Of a DNA stretch of 64,000 bases, positions 42,448 to 51,585 are shown one piece after another. The stretch is from the NCBI GenBank assembly GCA_021496925.1, contig CP053915.1, positions 2,232,001 through 2,296,000 on the forward strand, in the 5' to 3' direction. The first letter of the stretch is position 1, and every line of letters starts with the position of its first letter. The position numbers and the translations under genes were made by a program. The DNA is from Acidovorax sp. YS12. Its GTDB lineage: Bacteria; Pseudomonadota; Gammaproteobacteria; Burkholderiales; Burkholderiaceae_C. The notes below the pieces were generated by a model. The model saw only the letters and a program-made list of their open reading frames with translations. It searched no databases and was not told the DNA's origin.

Positions 42448-43299
42448 ATGATCGACCGCCGCCCCTGGCTCACTCTCCTGTCGCACGCCGTCATGGTCCT
42501 CGGCGTGGCCGTGGTGGCCTTTCCGCTCTACCTGGCCTTCGTGGCCTCCACCCACACGCCGGACGCCATCGTGCAGGTGCCCATGCCGCTGCTGCCCGGC
42601 AGCCACATGTGGGAAAGCTACAAGGCCGCGCTGTTCGGCGCGGGCAAGCTCGGCTCCAACACCACGGCGGCGCACATGATGTGGGTCAGCTTCGTGGTGG
42701 CCATGGTCATCACCGTGGGCAAGATCGCCATCTCGCTGCTGTCGGCCTTCGCCATCGTGTACTTCCGCTTCCCGTTCAAGATGCTGTGCTTCTGGGCCAT
42801 CTTCCTGACGCTCATGCTGCCGGTGGAAGTGCGCATCCTGCCCACCTATAAGGTGGTGGCCGACCTGGGCCTGCTCAACAGCTATGCGGGCCTGACGCTG
42901 CCGCTCATCGCCTCGGCCACGGCCACCTTCCTGTTCCGCCAGTTCTTCCTCACCGTGCCCGACGAGCTGGTGGAGGCCGCGCGCATCGACGGCGCCGGCC
43001 CCATGCGCTTCTTTCTCGACATCCTGGTGCCGCTGTCGCGCACCTCGATCGCCGCGCTGTTCGTGATCCAGTTCATCTACGGCTGGAACCAGTACCTGTG
43101 GCCGCTCTTGATGACCACCACCGAGGACATGTACCCCATCGTCATCGGCATCAAGAGCATGGTGGCCACGGGCGGCGATGCCGCCATCGACTGGAACGTC
43201 GCCATGGCCACGGCCATCCTCGCCATGCTGCCGCCCACGGCCGTGGTGATCCTGATGCAGAAGTGGTTCGTCAAGGGCCTGGTCGACACCGAAAAATAA
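42448..43299 (+). CDS. ugpE: Glycerol-3-phosphate ABC transporter permease UgpE
   Basis: A 283-residue permease with six membrane segments. EAARIDGAGPMRFFLDI is the EAA loop; LMLPVEVRILPTYKVVADLG and YGWNQYLWPLLMTTTEDMYP are typical of UgpE. It partners UgpA. A GC-rich repeat lies just before the start. Confidence 0.93.
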   Translation: MIDRRPWLTLLSHAVMVLGVAVVAFPLYLAFVASTHTPDAIVQVPMPLLPGSHMWESYKAALFGAGKLGSNTTAAHMMWVSFVVAMVITVGKIAISLLSAFAIVYFRFPFKMLCFWAIFLTLMLPVEVRILPTYKVVADLGLLNSYAGLTLPLIASATATFLFRQFFLTVPDELVEAARIDGAGPMRFFLDILVPLSRTSIAALFVIQFIYGWNQYLWPLLMTTTEDMYPIVIGIKSMVATGGDAAIDWNVAMATAILAMLPPTAVVILMQKWFVKGLVDTEK

Positions 43300-43300
43300 G

Positions 43301-43352
43301 CATCAAAACCGGCTCCAGCCCTTGCCCATCAAGCGCTGGCAGCTATCAAACC
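43301..43352. repeat. Palindromic repeat copy between ugpE and ugpC
   Basis: The sequence ggctccagcccttgcccatc then aagcgctggcagctatcaaa fills most of the 63-base gap, again within an operon. Confidence 0.88.
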
Positions 43353-43362
43353 GATTGCAAAC

Positions 43363-44381
<1,019 letters not shown>

Positions 44382-44385
<4 letters not shown>

Positions 44386-45137
44386 ACACGTCCCTCCCCG
44401 CCTGGCCCTACCCCCGCTGGATCGCCCACCGCGGCGCCGGCAAGCTCGCGCCCGAGAACACCCTGGCCGCCTTCCGCCTGGGCGCGCGGCACGGCTGGCG
44501 CATGTTCGAGTGCGACGCCAAGCTCAGCAGCGACGGCGTGCCCTTCCTGCTGCACGACGCCACGCTGGAGCGCACCACCAGCGGCCAGGGCACCGCGGGC
44601 GACCTGCCCTGGGGGGCGCTGGCCCGGCTCGACGCAGGCGCCTGGCATTCGCGCGCCTACGCGGGCGAGCCCCTGCCCACGCTGGAAAACGTGGTGCGCT
44701 GGTGCCTCGCCAATGGCCTGGACCTGAACGTGGAGATCAAGCCCACCCCGGGCACCGAAGACGCCACGGGCCGCGCCGTGGCCGTGCTGCTGGCGCGGCT
44801 GTGGCCCGCCGCCCGCACCGCGCCGCTGCTGACCTCGTTCCAGCCCGCCGCGCTGGAAGGCGCGCGCGCCGCCGCGCCGGCGCTGCCGCGCGGCCTGCTG
44901 GTGGACCGCCTGGCGCCGGATGGCGGCGACGTGCAAGCCGCCCTGGCCCTGGGCTGCCAGGCCATGGTGCTGAACCACGCACTGTGGGACGCCGCGCTGG
45001 TCGCGCACGTGCACGGCACGGGCCTGCGCTGCCTGAGCTACACGGTGAACGACGAAGCGGCGGCGCAGCGCCTGGCCGGCCTGGGCACCGACGGGGTCAT
45101 CACCGACCGGGTGGATCTGTTCTGCCCCGCAGGCTGA
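44382..45137 (+). CDS. ugpQ: Glycerophosphodiester phosphodiesterase
   Basis: A 251-residue cytoplasmic GDPD-family enzyme that splits glycerophosphodiesters into glycerol-3-phosphate and alcohols. Active-site segments are IAHRGAGKLAPENTLAAF (His and Glu), ECDAKLSSDG, LLHDATLERTT, and LNVEIKPTP. It completes the ugpBAECQ operon, so glycerophosphodiesters that enter can be broken down at once. Confidence 0.94.
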
Positions 45138-45149
45138 GAAAGCGCCAAT

Positions 45150-45461
45150 TCAGCGCCAGCCACGCTGCAGCAGCCACTGGCAGCTCGCGCACACCAGCAC
45201 CAGCGCGGCGTAGGTGAGCATCCGGCCGTCGCGCCCCAGCCACCACAGGCCGGCCAGCAGCACGGCGCAGCCCACTACGCTATTGATAGCTGCTTGCGCA
45301 TACCAGGCAAGGGCCGAGGCCCCTTTGGGCCCAAAGAAACGCCCACCCAGCGCCAGCAGCAGCGCCAGGAACAGCGCGGGCGCGGCGAAGTTGAACAGGT
45401 GGCCGAGGAAGGCGAAGAAGTCCACGAGCGTGACGTAAATCAAGACATATGCAGTACCCAT
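45150..45461 (-). CDS. Small membrane protein of unknown function
   Basis: A 103-residue protein with three hydrophobic segments (about 3-35, 55-72 and 78-95). I do not recognise the family. Residues about 46-60 (KGASALAWYAQAAINS) are encoded by a reverse copy of the dispersed repeat, in a segment between the first and second hydrophobic spans. The ATG at 45459-45461 is used; a GTG four codons upstream is also possible. It is divergent from hemA, and a TATAAAAT on the minus strand lies 30 bases before its start. Confidence 0.65.
   Translation of the reverse strand: MGTAYVLIYVTLVDFFAFLGHLFNFAAPALFLALLLALGGRFFGPKGASALAWYAQAAINSVVGCAVLLAGLWWLGRDGRMLTYAALVLVCASCQWLLQRGWR
45281..45325. repeat. 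Repeat copy inside a small membrane-protein gene
   Basis: The plus strand reads tattgatagctgcttgcgca then taccaggcaagggccgaggc, the reverse complement of the repeat. It is in frame with the gene on the minus strand. Confidence 0.82.
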
Positions 45462-45494
45462 TTCCCGGGGCACCGCAGGGGCAGCGGCGAATTT

Positions 45495-45500
45495 TATAAT
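45495..45500 (+). promoter_or_regulatory. TATAAT just upstream of hemA
   Basis: A perfect TATAAT ends eight bases before the hemA ATG. If used, the transcript would start at or near the start codon. The same A/T-rich block reads TATAAAAT on the other strand and may serve the divergent gene. No clear -35 is seen. Confidence 0.5.
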
Positions 45501-45508
45501 CCGCCCCC

Positions 45509-46828
45509 ATGGCAGTCTGGGCCCTCGGCATCAACCATACGACCGCGCCGCTTGATCTGCGCGGCCGTTTTGCGTTCGCGCTTGACCAGATCGCGCCCAC
45601 GCTGCAGGGCCTGCGCCAGGCCTTGACCGAAGGCACGCGCCACCCGGCGGTCGAGACCGCCATCATTTCCACCTGCAACCGCACCGAGATCTACTGCGCC
45701 GCCACGCAGCCCGCGCTGGACCACACCCTGGGCTGGCTGGCGCACACGGGCGGCGTGAATGCGTCGGTGCTGCGCTCGCACTCCTACACCCTACAGGACG
45801 GACTGGCCGCGCGCCACGCCTTCCGCGTGGCCAGCGGGCTCGACTCCATGGTGCTGGGCGAGGCGCAGATCCTCGGCCAGATGAAGGACGCCGTGCGCGC
45901 TGCCGAAGGCGCGGGCGCGCTGGGCACCACGCTGAACCAGCTGTTCCAGCGCAGCTTCGCCGTGGCCAAGGAGGTGCGCACCAGCACCGACATCGGCGCG
46001 CACAGCATCAGCATGGCCGCCGCCGCCGTGCGCCTGGCGGGCCAGCTGTTCGAGGACCTGGGCCAGATCCGCGTGCTCTTCGTCGGCGCGGGCGAGATGA
46101 TCGAGCTGTGCGCCACGCACTTTGCGGCCAAGACGCCGAAGCACATCGCCATCGCCAACCGCACGCTGGAGCGCGGCGAGAAGCTGGCCACGCGCTTCGG
46201 CGGCGAGGCCATGCGCATGGCCGACCTGCCCGAGCGCCTGCACGAGTTCGACGCGGTGGTGAGCTGCACCGCCAGCAGCCTGCCCATCATCGGCCTGGGC
46301 GCCGTGGAGAGCGCGCTGAAGAAGCGCCGCCACCGCCCCATCTTCATGGTCGACCTGGCCGTGCCGCGCGACATCGAGCCCGAGGTGCAGCAGCTCGAAG
46401 ACGTGTACCTGTACACCGTGGACGATTTGGCCAGCGTGGTGCAGAAGGCCCACGCCAACCGCCAGGCCGCCGTGGCCCAGGCCGAGGCCATCATCGACGC
46501 CGGCGTGCAGAGTTTTCTGCACTGGGTCGAGCTGCGCAGCCCAGCCCAGGGCGGTGCCGGCGGCACCGGCGGCGTGGTGCCGCTGATCCAGCAGCTCAAC
46601 GCCCAGGCCGACGAATGGCGCGCGCTCGAGATCGCCCGCGCCAAGAAGCGGCTGGCCAAGGGCGAGGACATCGACAGCGTGCTCGAAGCCCTGTCGCGCG
46701 GCCTCACGCAGAAGATGCTGCACGGCACCATGGCCGAGCTGCGCGCGGGCGACGCCGAATCGCGCACGCAAACGGCGCAGACCGTCTCGCGCCTGTTCCT
46801 GCGCTCGCAGAGCAAGAGCAGCCTGTAG
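45509..46828 (+). CDS. hemA: Glutamyl-tRNA reductase
   Basis: A 439-residue enzyme that makes glutamate-1-semialdehyde, the first step of the C5 haem pathway. Seen: NHTTAPLDLR at the start, catalytic Cys in STCNRTEIYC, GLDSMVLGEAQILGQ, NADPH-binding LFVGAGEMIEL, and the dimerisation helix at the end. The start matches betaproteobacterial HemA. It leads hemA-prfA-prmC-grxD. Confidence 0.96.
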   Translation: MAVWALGINHTTAPLDLRGRFAFALDQIAPTLQGLRQALTEGTRHPAVETAIISTCNRTEIYCAATQPALDHTLGWLAHTGGVNASVLRSHSYTLQDGLAARHAFRVASGLDSMVLGEAQILGQMKDAVRAAEGAGALGTTLNQLFQRSFAVAKEVRTSTDIGAHSISMAAAAVRLAGQLFEDLGQIRVLFVGAGEMIELCATHFAAKTPKHIAIANRTLERGEKLATRFGGEAMRMADLPERLHEFDAVVSCTASSLPIIGLGAVESALKKRRHRPIFMVDLAVPRDIEPEVQQLEDVYLYTVDDLASVVQKAHANRQAAVAQAEAIIDAGVQSFLHWVELRSPAQGGAGGTGGVVPLIQQLNAQADEWRALEIARAKKRLAKGEDIDSVLEALSRGLTQKMLHGTMAELRAGDAESRTQTAQTVSRLFLRSQSKSSL

Positions 46829-46854
46829 CGGCGCTGCACGCGCCCGCCTTCCGT

Positions 46855-46921
46855 TTTTCAAGCCTTTTCGGCCTCCAGCGCTTGCCAGGCAAGCGCCATC
46901 AGCTACCAAGGTGGTAGCAAA
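46855..46921. repeat. Palindromic repeat copy between hemA and prfA
   Basis: A near-consensus copy (cggcctccagcgcttgccag then gcaagcgccatcagctacca) fills most of the 108-base gap. Confidence 0.9.
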
Positions 46922-46936
46922 ACCCCTCCGATTCCC

Positions 46937-48019
46937 ATGAAATCCTTTCTCCGCAGCCAGTTGGAACGCTACGCGCAGCGCCTCGAAGAGCTGGACTTCC
47001 TGCTCTCGCGCGAAGACATCATGGCCGACATGGCGCAGTACCGCGCCATCTCGCGCGAGCACGCCGACGTGACCGCCGTGGCCGGGCGCTACGCACGCTA
47101 CCGCCAGCGCGAGGCCGATCTGGCGGGCGCGCGCGAGATGCTCGAAGACCCCGACATGGCCGAGATGGCGCAGGAGGAAGTCGCCGCCGCCGAGGCCGAG
47201 CTGCTGCAATTGGAAGACGAATTGCAGCGCCTGCTTTTGCCGAAGGACCCCGACGACGCGCGCAACGCCTTCGTCGAAATCCGCGCCGGTACGGGTGGCG
47301 ACGAATCGGCCCTGTTCGCCGGCGACCTGGCGCGCATGTACACGCGCTACGCGGCCACGCAGGGCTGGAAAATCGAGGTCATGAGCGCCAACGAGAGCGA
47401 GATCGGCGGCTACAAGGAAGTGGTGCTGCGCGTGGAAGGCGACCACGTGTACGGCGCGCTGCGCTTCGAGTCGGGCGGCCACCGCGTGCAGCGCGTGCCC
47501 GCCACCGAGACGCAGGGCCGCATCCACACCAGCGCCTGCACCGTGGCCGTGATGCCCGAGCCCGACGAGACACAGGCCGTCACGCTGAACCCGGCGGACC
47601 TGCGCATCGACACCTTCCGCGCCAGCGGCGCGGGCGGCCAGCACATCAACAAGACCGACTCCGCCGTGCGCGTGGTGCACATTCCCACCGGCATCGTCGC
47701 CGAATGCCAGGACGGGCGCAGCCAGCACAGCAACAAGGCCAAGGCGCTGCAGGTGCTGCAGGCGCGCATTCAAGAGAAAGAGCGCAGCGAGCGCGCCGCC
47801 AAGGAAGCCGCGCTGCGCAAGGGCCTCATCGGCTCGGGCGACCGCAGCGACCGCATCCGCACCTACAACTTCCCGCAAGGGCGGCTCACCGACCACCGCA
47901 TCAACCTCACGCTGTACAAGCTGCTGGCCATCATGGAGGGCGACCTGGGCGAAGTGCTGCAGGCCCTGCAGCACGCGCGCGAGGCCGAGCTGCTGGCCGA
48001 GCTGGAAACCTCGATTTGA
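46937..48019 (+). CDS. prfA: Peptide chain release factor 1
   Basis: A 360-residue RF1, which ends translation at UAA and UAG. The GGQ motif lies in RASGAGGQHINKTDSAVR, and the codon-reading PAT motif in VQRVPATETQGRIHTS. RF1 reads the amber codon found in ugpB, so termination there is expected unless suppressed. Followed by prmC, which methylates the GGQ glutamine. Confidence 0.97.
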   Translation: MKSFLRSQLERYAQRLEELDFLLSREDIMADMAQYRAISREHADVTAVAGRYARYRQREADLAGAREMLEDPDMAEMAQEEVAAAEAELLQLEDELQRLLLPKDPDDARNAFVEIRAGTGGDESALFAGDLARMYTRYAATQGWKIEVMSANESEIGGYKEVVLRVEGDHVYGALRFESGGHRVQRVPATETQGRIHTSACTVAVMPEPDETQAVTLNPADLRIDTFRASGAGGQHINKTDSAVRVVHIPTGIVAECQDGRSQHSNKAKALQVLQARIQEKERSERAAKEAALRKGLIGSGDRSDRIRTYNFPQGRLTDHRINLTLYKLLAIMEGDLGEVLQALQHAREAELLAELETSI

Positions 48020-48070
48020 AAGAAAAAGGCCTCCAACCCTTGCCAGGCAAGCGCTACCAGCTCCTGAAAC
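48020..48070. repeat. Palindromic repeat copy between prfA and prmC
   Basis: Consensus-like copy (ggcctccaacccttgccagg then caagcgctaccagctcctga) that ends five bases before the prmC GTG start, so it covers the place where a ribosome site would lie. Confidence 0.88.
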
Positions 48071-48074
48071 CATA

Positions 48075-48905
48075 GTGAATACCCCTCTGCACAACGCCTT
48101 GCAGCACGCCCAGCAGCACCTGGGTCTGGCGCGCATCGACGCGCAAATGCTGCTGCTGCACAGCCTGGGCCGCGACCCGCACGACCGCGCCTGGCTGCTG
48201 GCGCACGACGGCGATGCGCTGCCCGCCGGCACGCTGGCCGCCTACCAGGCCCTGTGCCAGCGCCGCGCCGCGGGCGAGCCCGTGGCCTACCTGACGGGGC
48301 GCAAGGCCTTCTATGGCCTGCCGCTGGCCGTGGATGCGCGCGTGCTCGACCCGCGCCCCGACACCGAGACCCTGGTGGACTGGGCGCTGGAGCTGCTCGC
48401 GCCGTGCGCCGCGCCGCGCATCGCCGACCTGGGCACCGGCAGCGGCGCCATCGCCCTGGCCCTGCAAAGCCAGCGCCCCGACGCCCAGGTGCTGGCCGTG
48501 GACGCCAGCGCCGGCGCGCTGGCCGTGGCGCAGGCCAACGCCGCGCGGCTGGGCCTGCCGGTGCGCTTCGTGCGCAGCCACTGGCTCGACGGCGTGGCCG
48601 GGCCGTTCGACGCCATCGTCTCCAACCCGCCCTACATCCGGGCGGACGACCCGCACCTGGCCGCGCTCACGCACGAGCCGCTGTCGGCCCTGGCCAGCGG
48701 CGCCGACGGGCTGGACGACATCCGCGCCATCACCGCCCAGGCGCCCGCGCGCCTGGCGCCCGGCGGCTGGCTGCTGCTGGAACACGGCTGGGACCAGGCT
48801 GAGGCGGTGCAGGCGCTGCTGCGCGCGGCGGGCTTTGCCGCCGTGGCCAGCCGCCACGACCTGGCGGGCATCGCCCGCTGCACCGGCGGGCGCCGGGACG
48901 GCTAG
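48075..48905 (+). CDS. prmC: Release-factor glutamine methyltransferase
   Basis: A 276-residue methyltransferase. Seen: YLTGRKAFYGLPL, SAM-binding IADLGTGSGAIALAL, and the NPPY motif (IVSNPPYIRADDP) that binds the glutamine of the release factor's GGQ. The start is GTG (48075-48077) directly after the repeat. The position after prfA is standard. Confidence 0.94.
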   Translation: MNTPLHNALQHAQQHLGLARIDAQMLLLHSLGRDPHDRAWLLAHDGDALPAGTLAAYQALCQRRAAGEPVAYLTGRKAFYGLPLAVDARVLDPRPDTETLVDWALELLAPCAAPRIADLGTGSGAIALALQSQRPDAQVLAVDASAGALAVAQANAARLGLPVRFVRSHWLDGVAGPFDAIVSNPPYIRADDPHLAALTHEPLSALASGADGLDDIRAITAQAPARLAPGGWLLLEHGWDQAEAVQALLRAAGFAAVASRHDLAGIARCTGGRRDG

Positions 48906-49030
48906 GACGTGTTCAGGGGGGCCGCACCAAAGCCCTTTGGCGCGAAAGATGCACCAAGGGTGAAATAATCGCCCCCACCGCCGCGCGCACCCACACGTCC
49001 CCCGCGCGCGGCCCGTTTTCAGGAGTATCC

Positions 49031-49357
49031 ATGGACAACGCTACCCGCGAACGCATCGACCAACTGGTCAAAACCAACGACATCCTGCTGTTCATGAAGG
49101 GAACGGCCAGCTTCCCCATGTGCGGCTTCTCGGGCCGCGCGGTGCAGATCCTCAAGGCCTGCGGCGTCGATGCCAAGGACATCGGCGCCGTGAACGTGCT
49201 GGAGGACGACGCCATCCGCCAGGGCATCAAGGACTACAGCAGCTGGCCCACGATCCCGCAGCTCTACGTGAAGGGCGAATTCATCGGCGGCTCGGACATC
49301 ATGATGGAGATGTACGAATCGGGCGAGCTGCAGCAACTGCTGGGCGCGCAGGGCTGA
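49031..49357 (+). CDS. grxD: Monothiol glutaredoxin Grx4
   Basis: A 108-residue CGFS-type glutaredoxin. Cys31 lies in MCGFSGRAV, and SSWPTIPQLYVKGEFIGGSD is the glutathione-binding part. These proteins carry a [2Fe-2S] cluster and pass it on to apoproteins. An A/T-rich -10-like AATAAT (48964-48969) lies upstream. A terminator follows. Confidence 0.95.
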   Translation: MDNATRERIDQLVKTNDILLFMKGTASFPMCGFSGRAVQILKACGVDAKDIGAVNVLEDDAIRQGIKDYSSWPTIPQLYVKGEFIGGSDIMMEMYESGELQQLLGAQG

Positions 49358-49381
49358 TCGCCCCCCGCGCCATGCTTCCGG

Positions 49382-49402
49382 GCCGCCTTCGGGCGGCTTT
49401 TT
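49382..49402 (+). terminator. Intrinsic terminator after grxD
   Basis: Arms gccgcc (49382-49387) and ggcggc (49392-49397) with a four-base loop and five Ts. It separates grxD from the CorC-type gene. Confidence 0.85.
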
Positions 49403-49435
49403 CGTTCCACATGGCCCCTGGCTACACTGTCACGC

Positions 49436-50749
49436 ATGAGTCTGCTCGAAAGCTTTCTGACCATCGTCCTGCTGATCGCCGCCAGCGCGTTCTTCTCGAT
49501 CGCCGAGATTTCGCTGGCCGCATCGCGCAAGCTGCGGCTGCGCCAGATGGTGGACGAAGGCGACGCGCGCGCCGGGCTGGTGATGCGCACGCAGGAGCAG
49601 CCGGGCGAGTATTTCACCGTGGTGCAGATCGGGGTGAACGCCGTGGCCATCCTGGGCGGCGTGGTGGGCGAAGGCGCGCTCACGCCGTATTTCTCCGGCT
49701 GGCTTGCGCCCTGGCTGGCGCCCGAGACGGCGGCCACGGTGGGCTTTCTCGCCTCGTTCGTCCTCATCACCTCGCTGTTCATCCTGCTGGCCGACCTGCT
49801 GCCCAAGCGCCTGTCGATGGCCGAGCCGGAGCGGCTGGCGGTTCTGGTGAGCCACCCCATGCAGTGGCTCACGGCGCTGTTCAAGCCGCTGGTGTGGCTG
49901 TTCAACTGGCTGGCCAACCGCCTGGCGGCGCTGCTGGGCCTGCCCACGGTGCGCGACGACCGCGTCACGTCGGACGACATCCTGGCCCTGATGGAGGCCG
50001 GCGCCCGCGCCGGCGTGCTGGCCGCGCGCGAGCAGCAGGTGATCACCAACGTGTTCGAGCTGGATTCGCGCACCGTGGCATCGGCCATGACGCAGCGCGA
50101 CCGCATCGCCTACTTCCTGCGCGACGATCCGGACACGGTGATCCGCGTGCGCATCGCCGCCGAGCCGTTCTCCACCTACCCGGTGTGCGACGGCGACATC
50201 GACCACGTGGTGGGCTATGTGGATGCCAAGGACCTGTTCCAGCGCGTGCTGAACAACCAGGCGCTTTCGCTGGCCGACGACAGCCTGCTGCGCAAGGTGC
50301 TGATCGTGCCCGACCGGCTCACGCTGGCCGAGGTGCTGGAGCAGTTTCAGCAAGTGCACGAGGATTTCGCCGTGATCGTGAACGAATACAGCCTGGTGGT
50401 GGGCGTGGTCACGCTCAATGACGTGATGAGCACGGTGATGGGCGGCCTGGTGGGCCCGACGGACGAGGAACAGATCGTGCGCCGCGACGAGAACTCGTGG
50501 CTGATCGACGGCGTGACGCCCATCGAGGATGTGCTGCACGCGCTGCAGCTCGATGCGCTGCCGCACGCCGAGGAGTACGAGACCCTGGCCGGCTTCCTGA
50601 TGGTGATGCTGCGCCGCGTGCCCCGGCGCACTGACAGCGTGACCTTCGGCGGCTACAAATTCGAGGTGCTGGACGTGGACAGCTACCGCATCGACCAGGT
50701 GATGGTGTCGCGCCTGCCCCTGGAGGCGGTGTCCCCTCAGAAGGTGTGA
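49436..50749 (+). CDS. Hemolysin-family/CorC-type CNNM-CBS membrane protein
   Basis: A 437-residue protein: a CNNM transmembrane domain (about 1-180, SIAEISLAASRKLRLRQM), a CBS pair (about 200-330, ELDSRTVASAMTQRD; VNEYSLVVGVVTLNDV) and a C-terminal CorC/HlyC transporter-associated domain (about 345-430). The family is linked to magnesium/cobalt handling; the hemolysin name is historical. The last codons lie in the left arm of the long palindrome at 50739-50899. Confidence 0.9.
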   Translation: MSLLESFLTIVLLIAASAFFSIAEISLAASRKLRLRQMVDEGDARAGLVMRTQEQPGEYFTVVQIGVNAVAILGGVVGEGALTPYFSGWLAPWLAPETAATVGFLASFVLITSLFILLADLLPKRLSMAEPERLAVLVSHPMQWLTALFKPLVWLFNWLANRLAALLGLPTVRDDRVTSDDILALMEAGARAGVLAAREQQVITNVFELDSRTVASAMTQRDRIAYFLRDDPDTVIRVRIAAEPFSTYPVCDGDIDHVVGYVDAKDLFQRVLNNQALSLADDSLLRKVLIVPDRLTLAEVLEQFQQVHEDFAVIVNEYSLVVGVVTLNDVMSTVMGGLVGPTDEEQIVRRDENSWLIDGVTPIEDVLHALQLDALPHAEEYETLAGFLMVMLRRVPRRTDSVTFGGYKFEVLDVDSYRIDQVMVSRLPLEAVSPQKV

Positions 50750-50899
50750 ATGAATCCGGCGTGCCCGAGCGGGCCGCACAAACGTGCGCCATCAAGGCGC
50801 AAAGCGCAGCCATAGCGCGGGCTATGGCGAGCATTTGCAACGCCGAGGGCGTGCGTTTTTGCGGGATGAGCGGGCATGGCGGATTCGTTCACACCTTCT
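50739..50899. repeat. Long imperfect palindrome between convergent genes
   Basis: Arms 50741-50767 and 50871-50897 are complementary at about 24 of 27 positions. The interior is also self-complementary and centred on gccatagcgcgggctatggc (50809-50828). The left arm contains the stop of the CorC-type gene; the right arm reaches the stop of the convergent lytic transglycosylase gene. It could fold as a single hairpin of about 160 bases in either transcript. Confidence 0.85.
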
Positions 50900-51585
50900 C
50901 AGCCGTTTGAGCGCAGTTCCGCCGTCTGCAGCGGCGGCGGAAAGACCCAGTTGCGCTGGGCGCCGAACACCGCGTCCGGGTAGGGCGACTTGCCCCGGCT
51001 GCCGTTGTAGCGCCCCAGGGCCATGAACAGGTCGCCACGTTCGCGCTCGATGTAGTGGCGCAGGATGACGCAGCCGAAGCGCAGGTTGGTCTGCATGTGG
51101 AACAGCTTGCCGGCATCGCCGTCGCCGATCACGCGCGTCCAGAACGGCATGACCTGCATGTAGCCGCGCGCGCCCACGCTGGAGACGGCGTACTTGCGGA
51201 ACGCGCTCTCCACCTGGATCAGCCCGAGCACCAGCGACACGTCGAGCCCCGCGCGCTTGGCCTCGTACCACGCGGTCTGCAGGAAGTCGCGGCGCACCTC
51301 CCAGTCGGGCTTGCGGCGGCGCAGGCGGTCGCTCATGGTGCCGAGCCAGCGCAGGTAGTGTAGGCGCGCCTCGGTGGTGAAGAAGTCGGGCTCCGGCGGC
51401 GCCTGGTTGGCCACAGCGGAACTGAGTGCGGTGCGCACCGAATCCACCAGCGGCTCCTCCAGTTGCCCCCCCGCGTGGGCGGTGCCAGGCAGCGCCAGCC
51501 ACGAGGCCGGGCCGGCCACGCCCCAGGCGGCGCAGCGCACCAGGCAGTGACGGCGGGATACAGAAGTGCTCATGGCCGTGCTCAT
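50899..51585 (-). CDS. Exported lytic transglycosylase (SLT domain)
   Basis: A 228-residue protein. The signal region (RRHCLVRCAAWGVAGPASWL) precedes an SLT domain with catalytic Glu in LIQVESAFRKYAVSSVGARG and YMQVMPFW. Such enzymes cut peptidoglycan with formation of anhydro-muramic ends. The ATG at 51583-51585 overlaps the proS stop (ATGA), giving operon coupling; an internal ATG four codons later is also possible. Confidence 0.88.
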   Translation of the reverse strand: MSTAMSTSVSRRHCLVRCAAWGVAGPASWLALPGTAHAGGQLEEPLVDSVRTALSSAVANQAPPEPDFFTTEARLHYLRWLGTMSDRLRRRKPDWEVRRDFLQTAWYEAKRAGLDVSLVLGLIQVESAFRKYAVSSVGARGYMQVMPFWTRVIGDGDAGKLFHMQTNLRFGCVILRHYIERERGDLFMALGRYNGSRGKSPYPDAVFGAQRNWVFPPPLQTAELRSNG

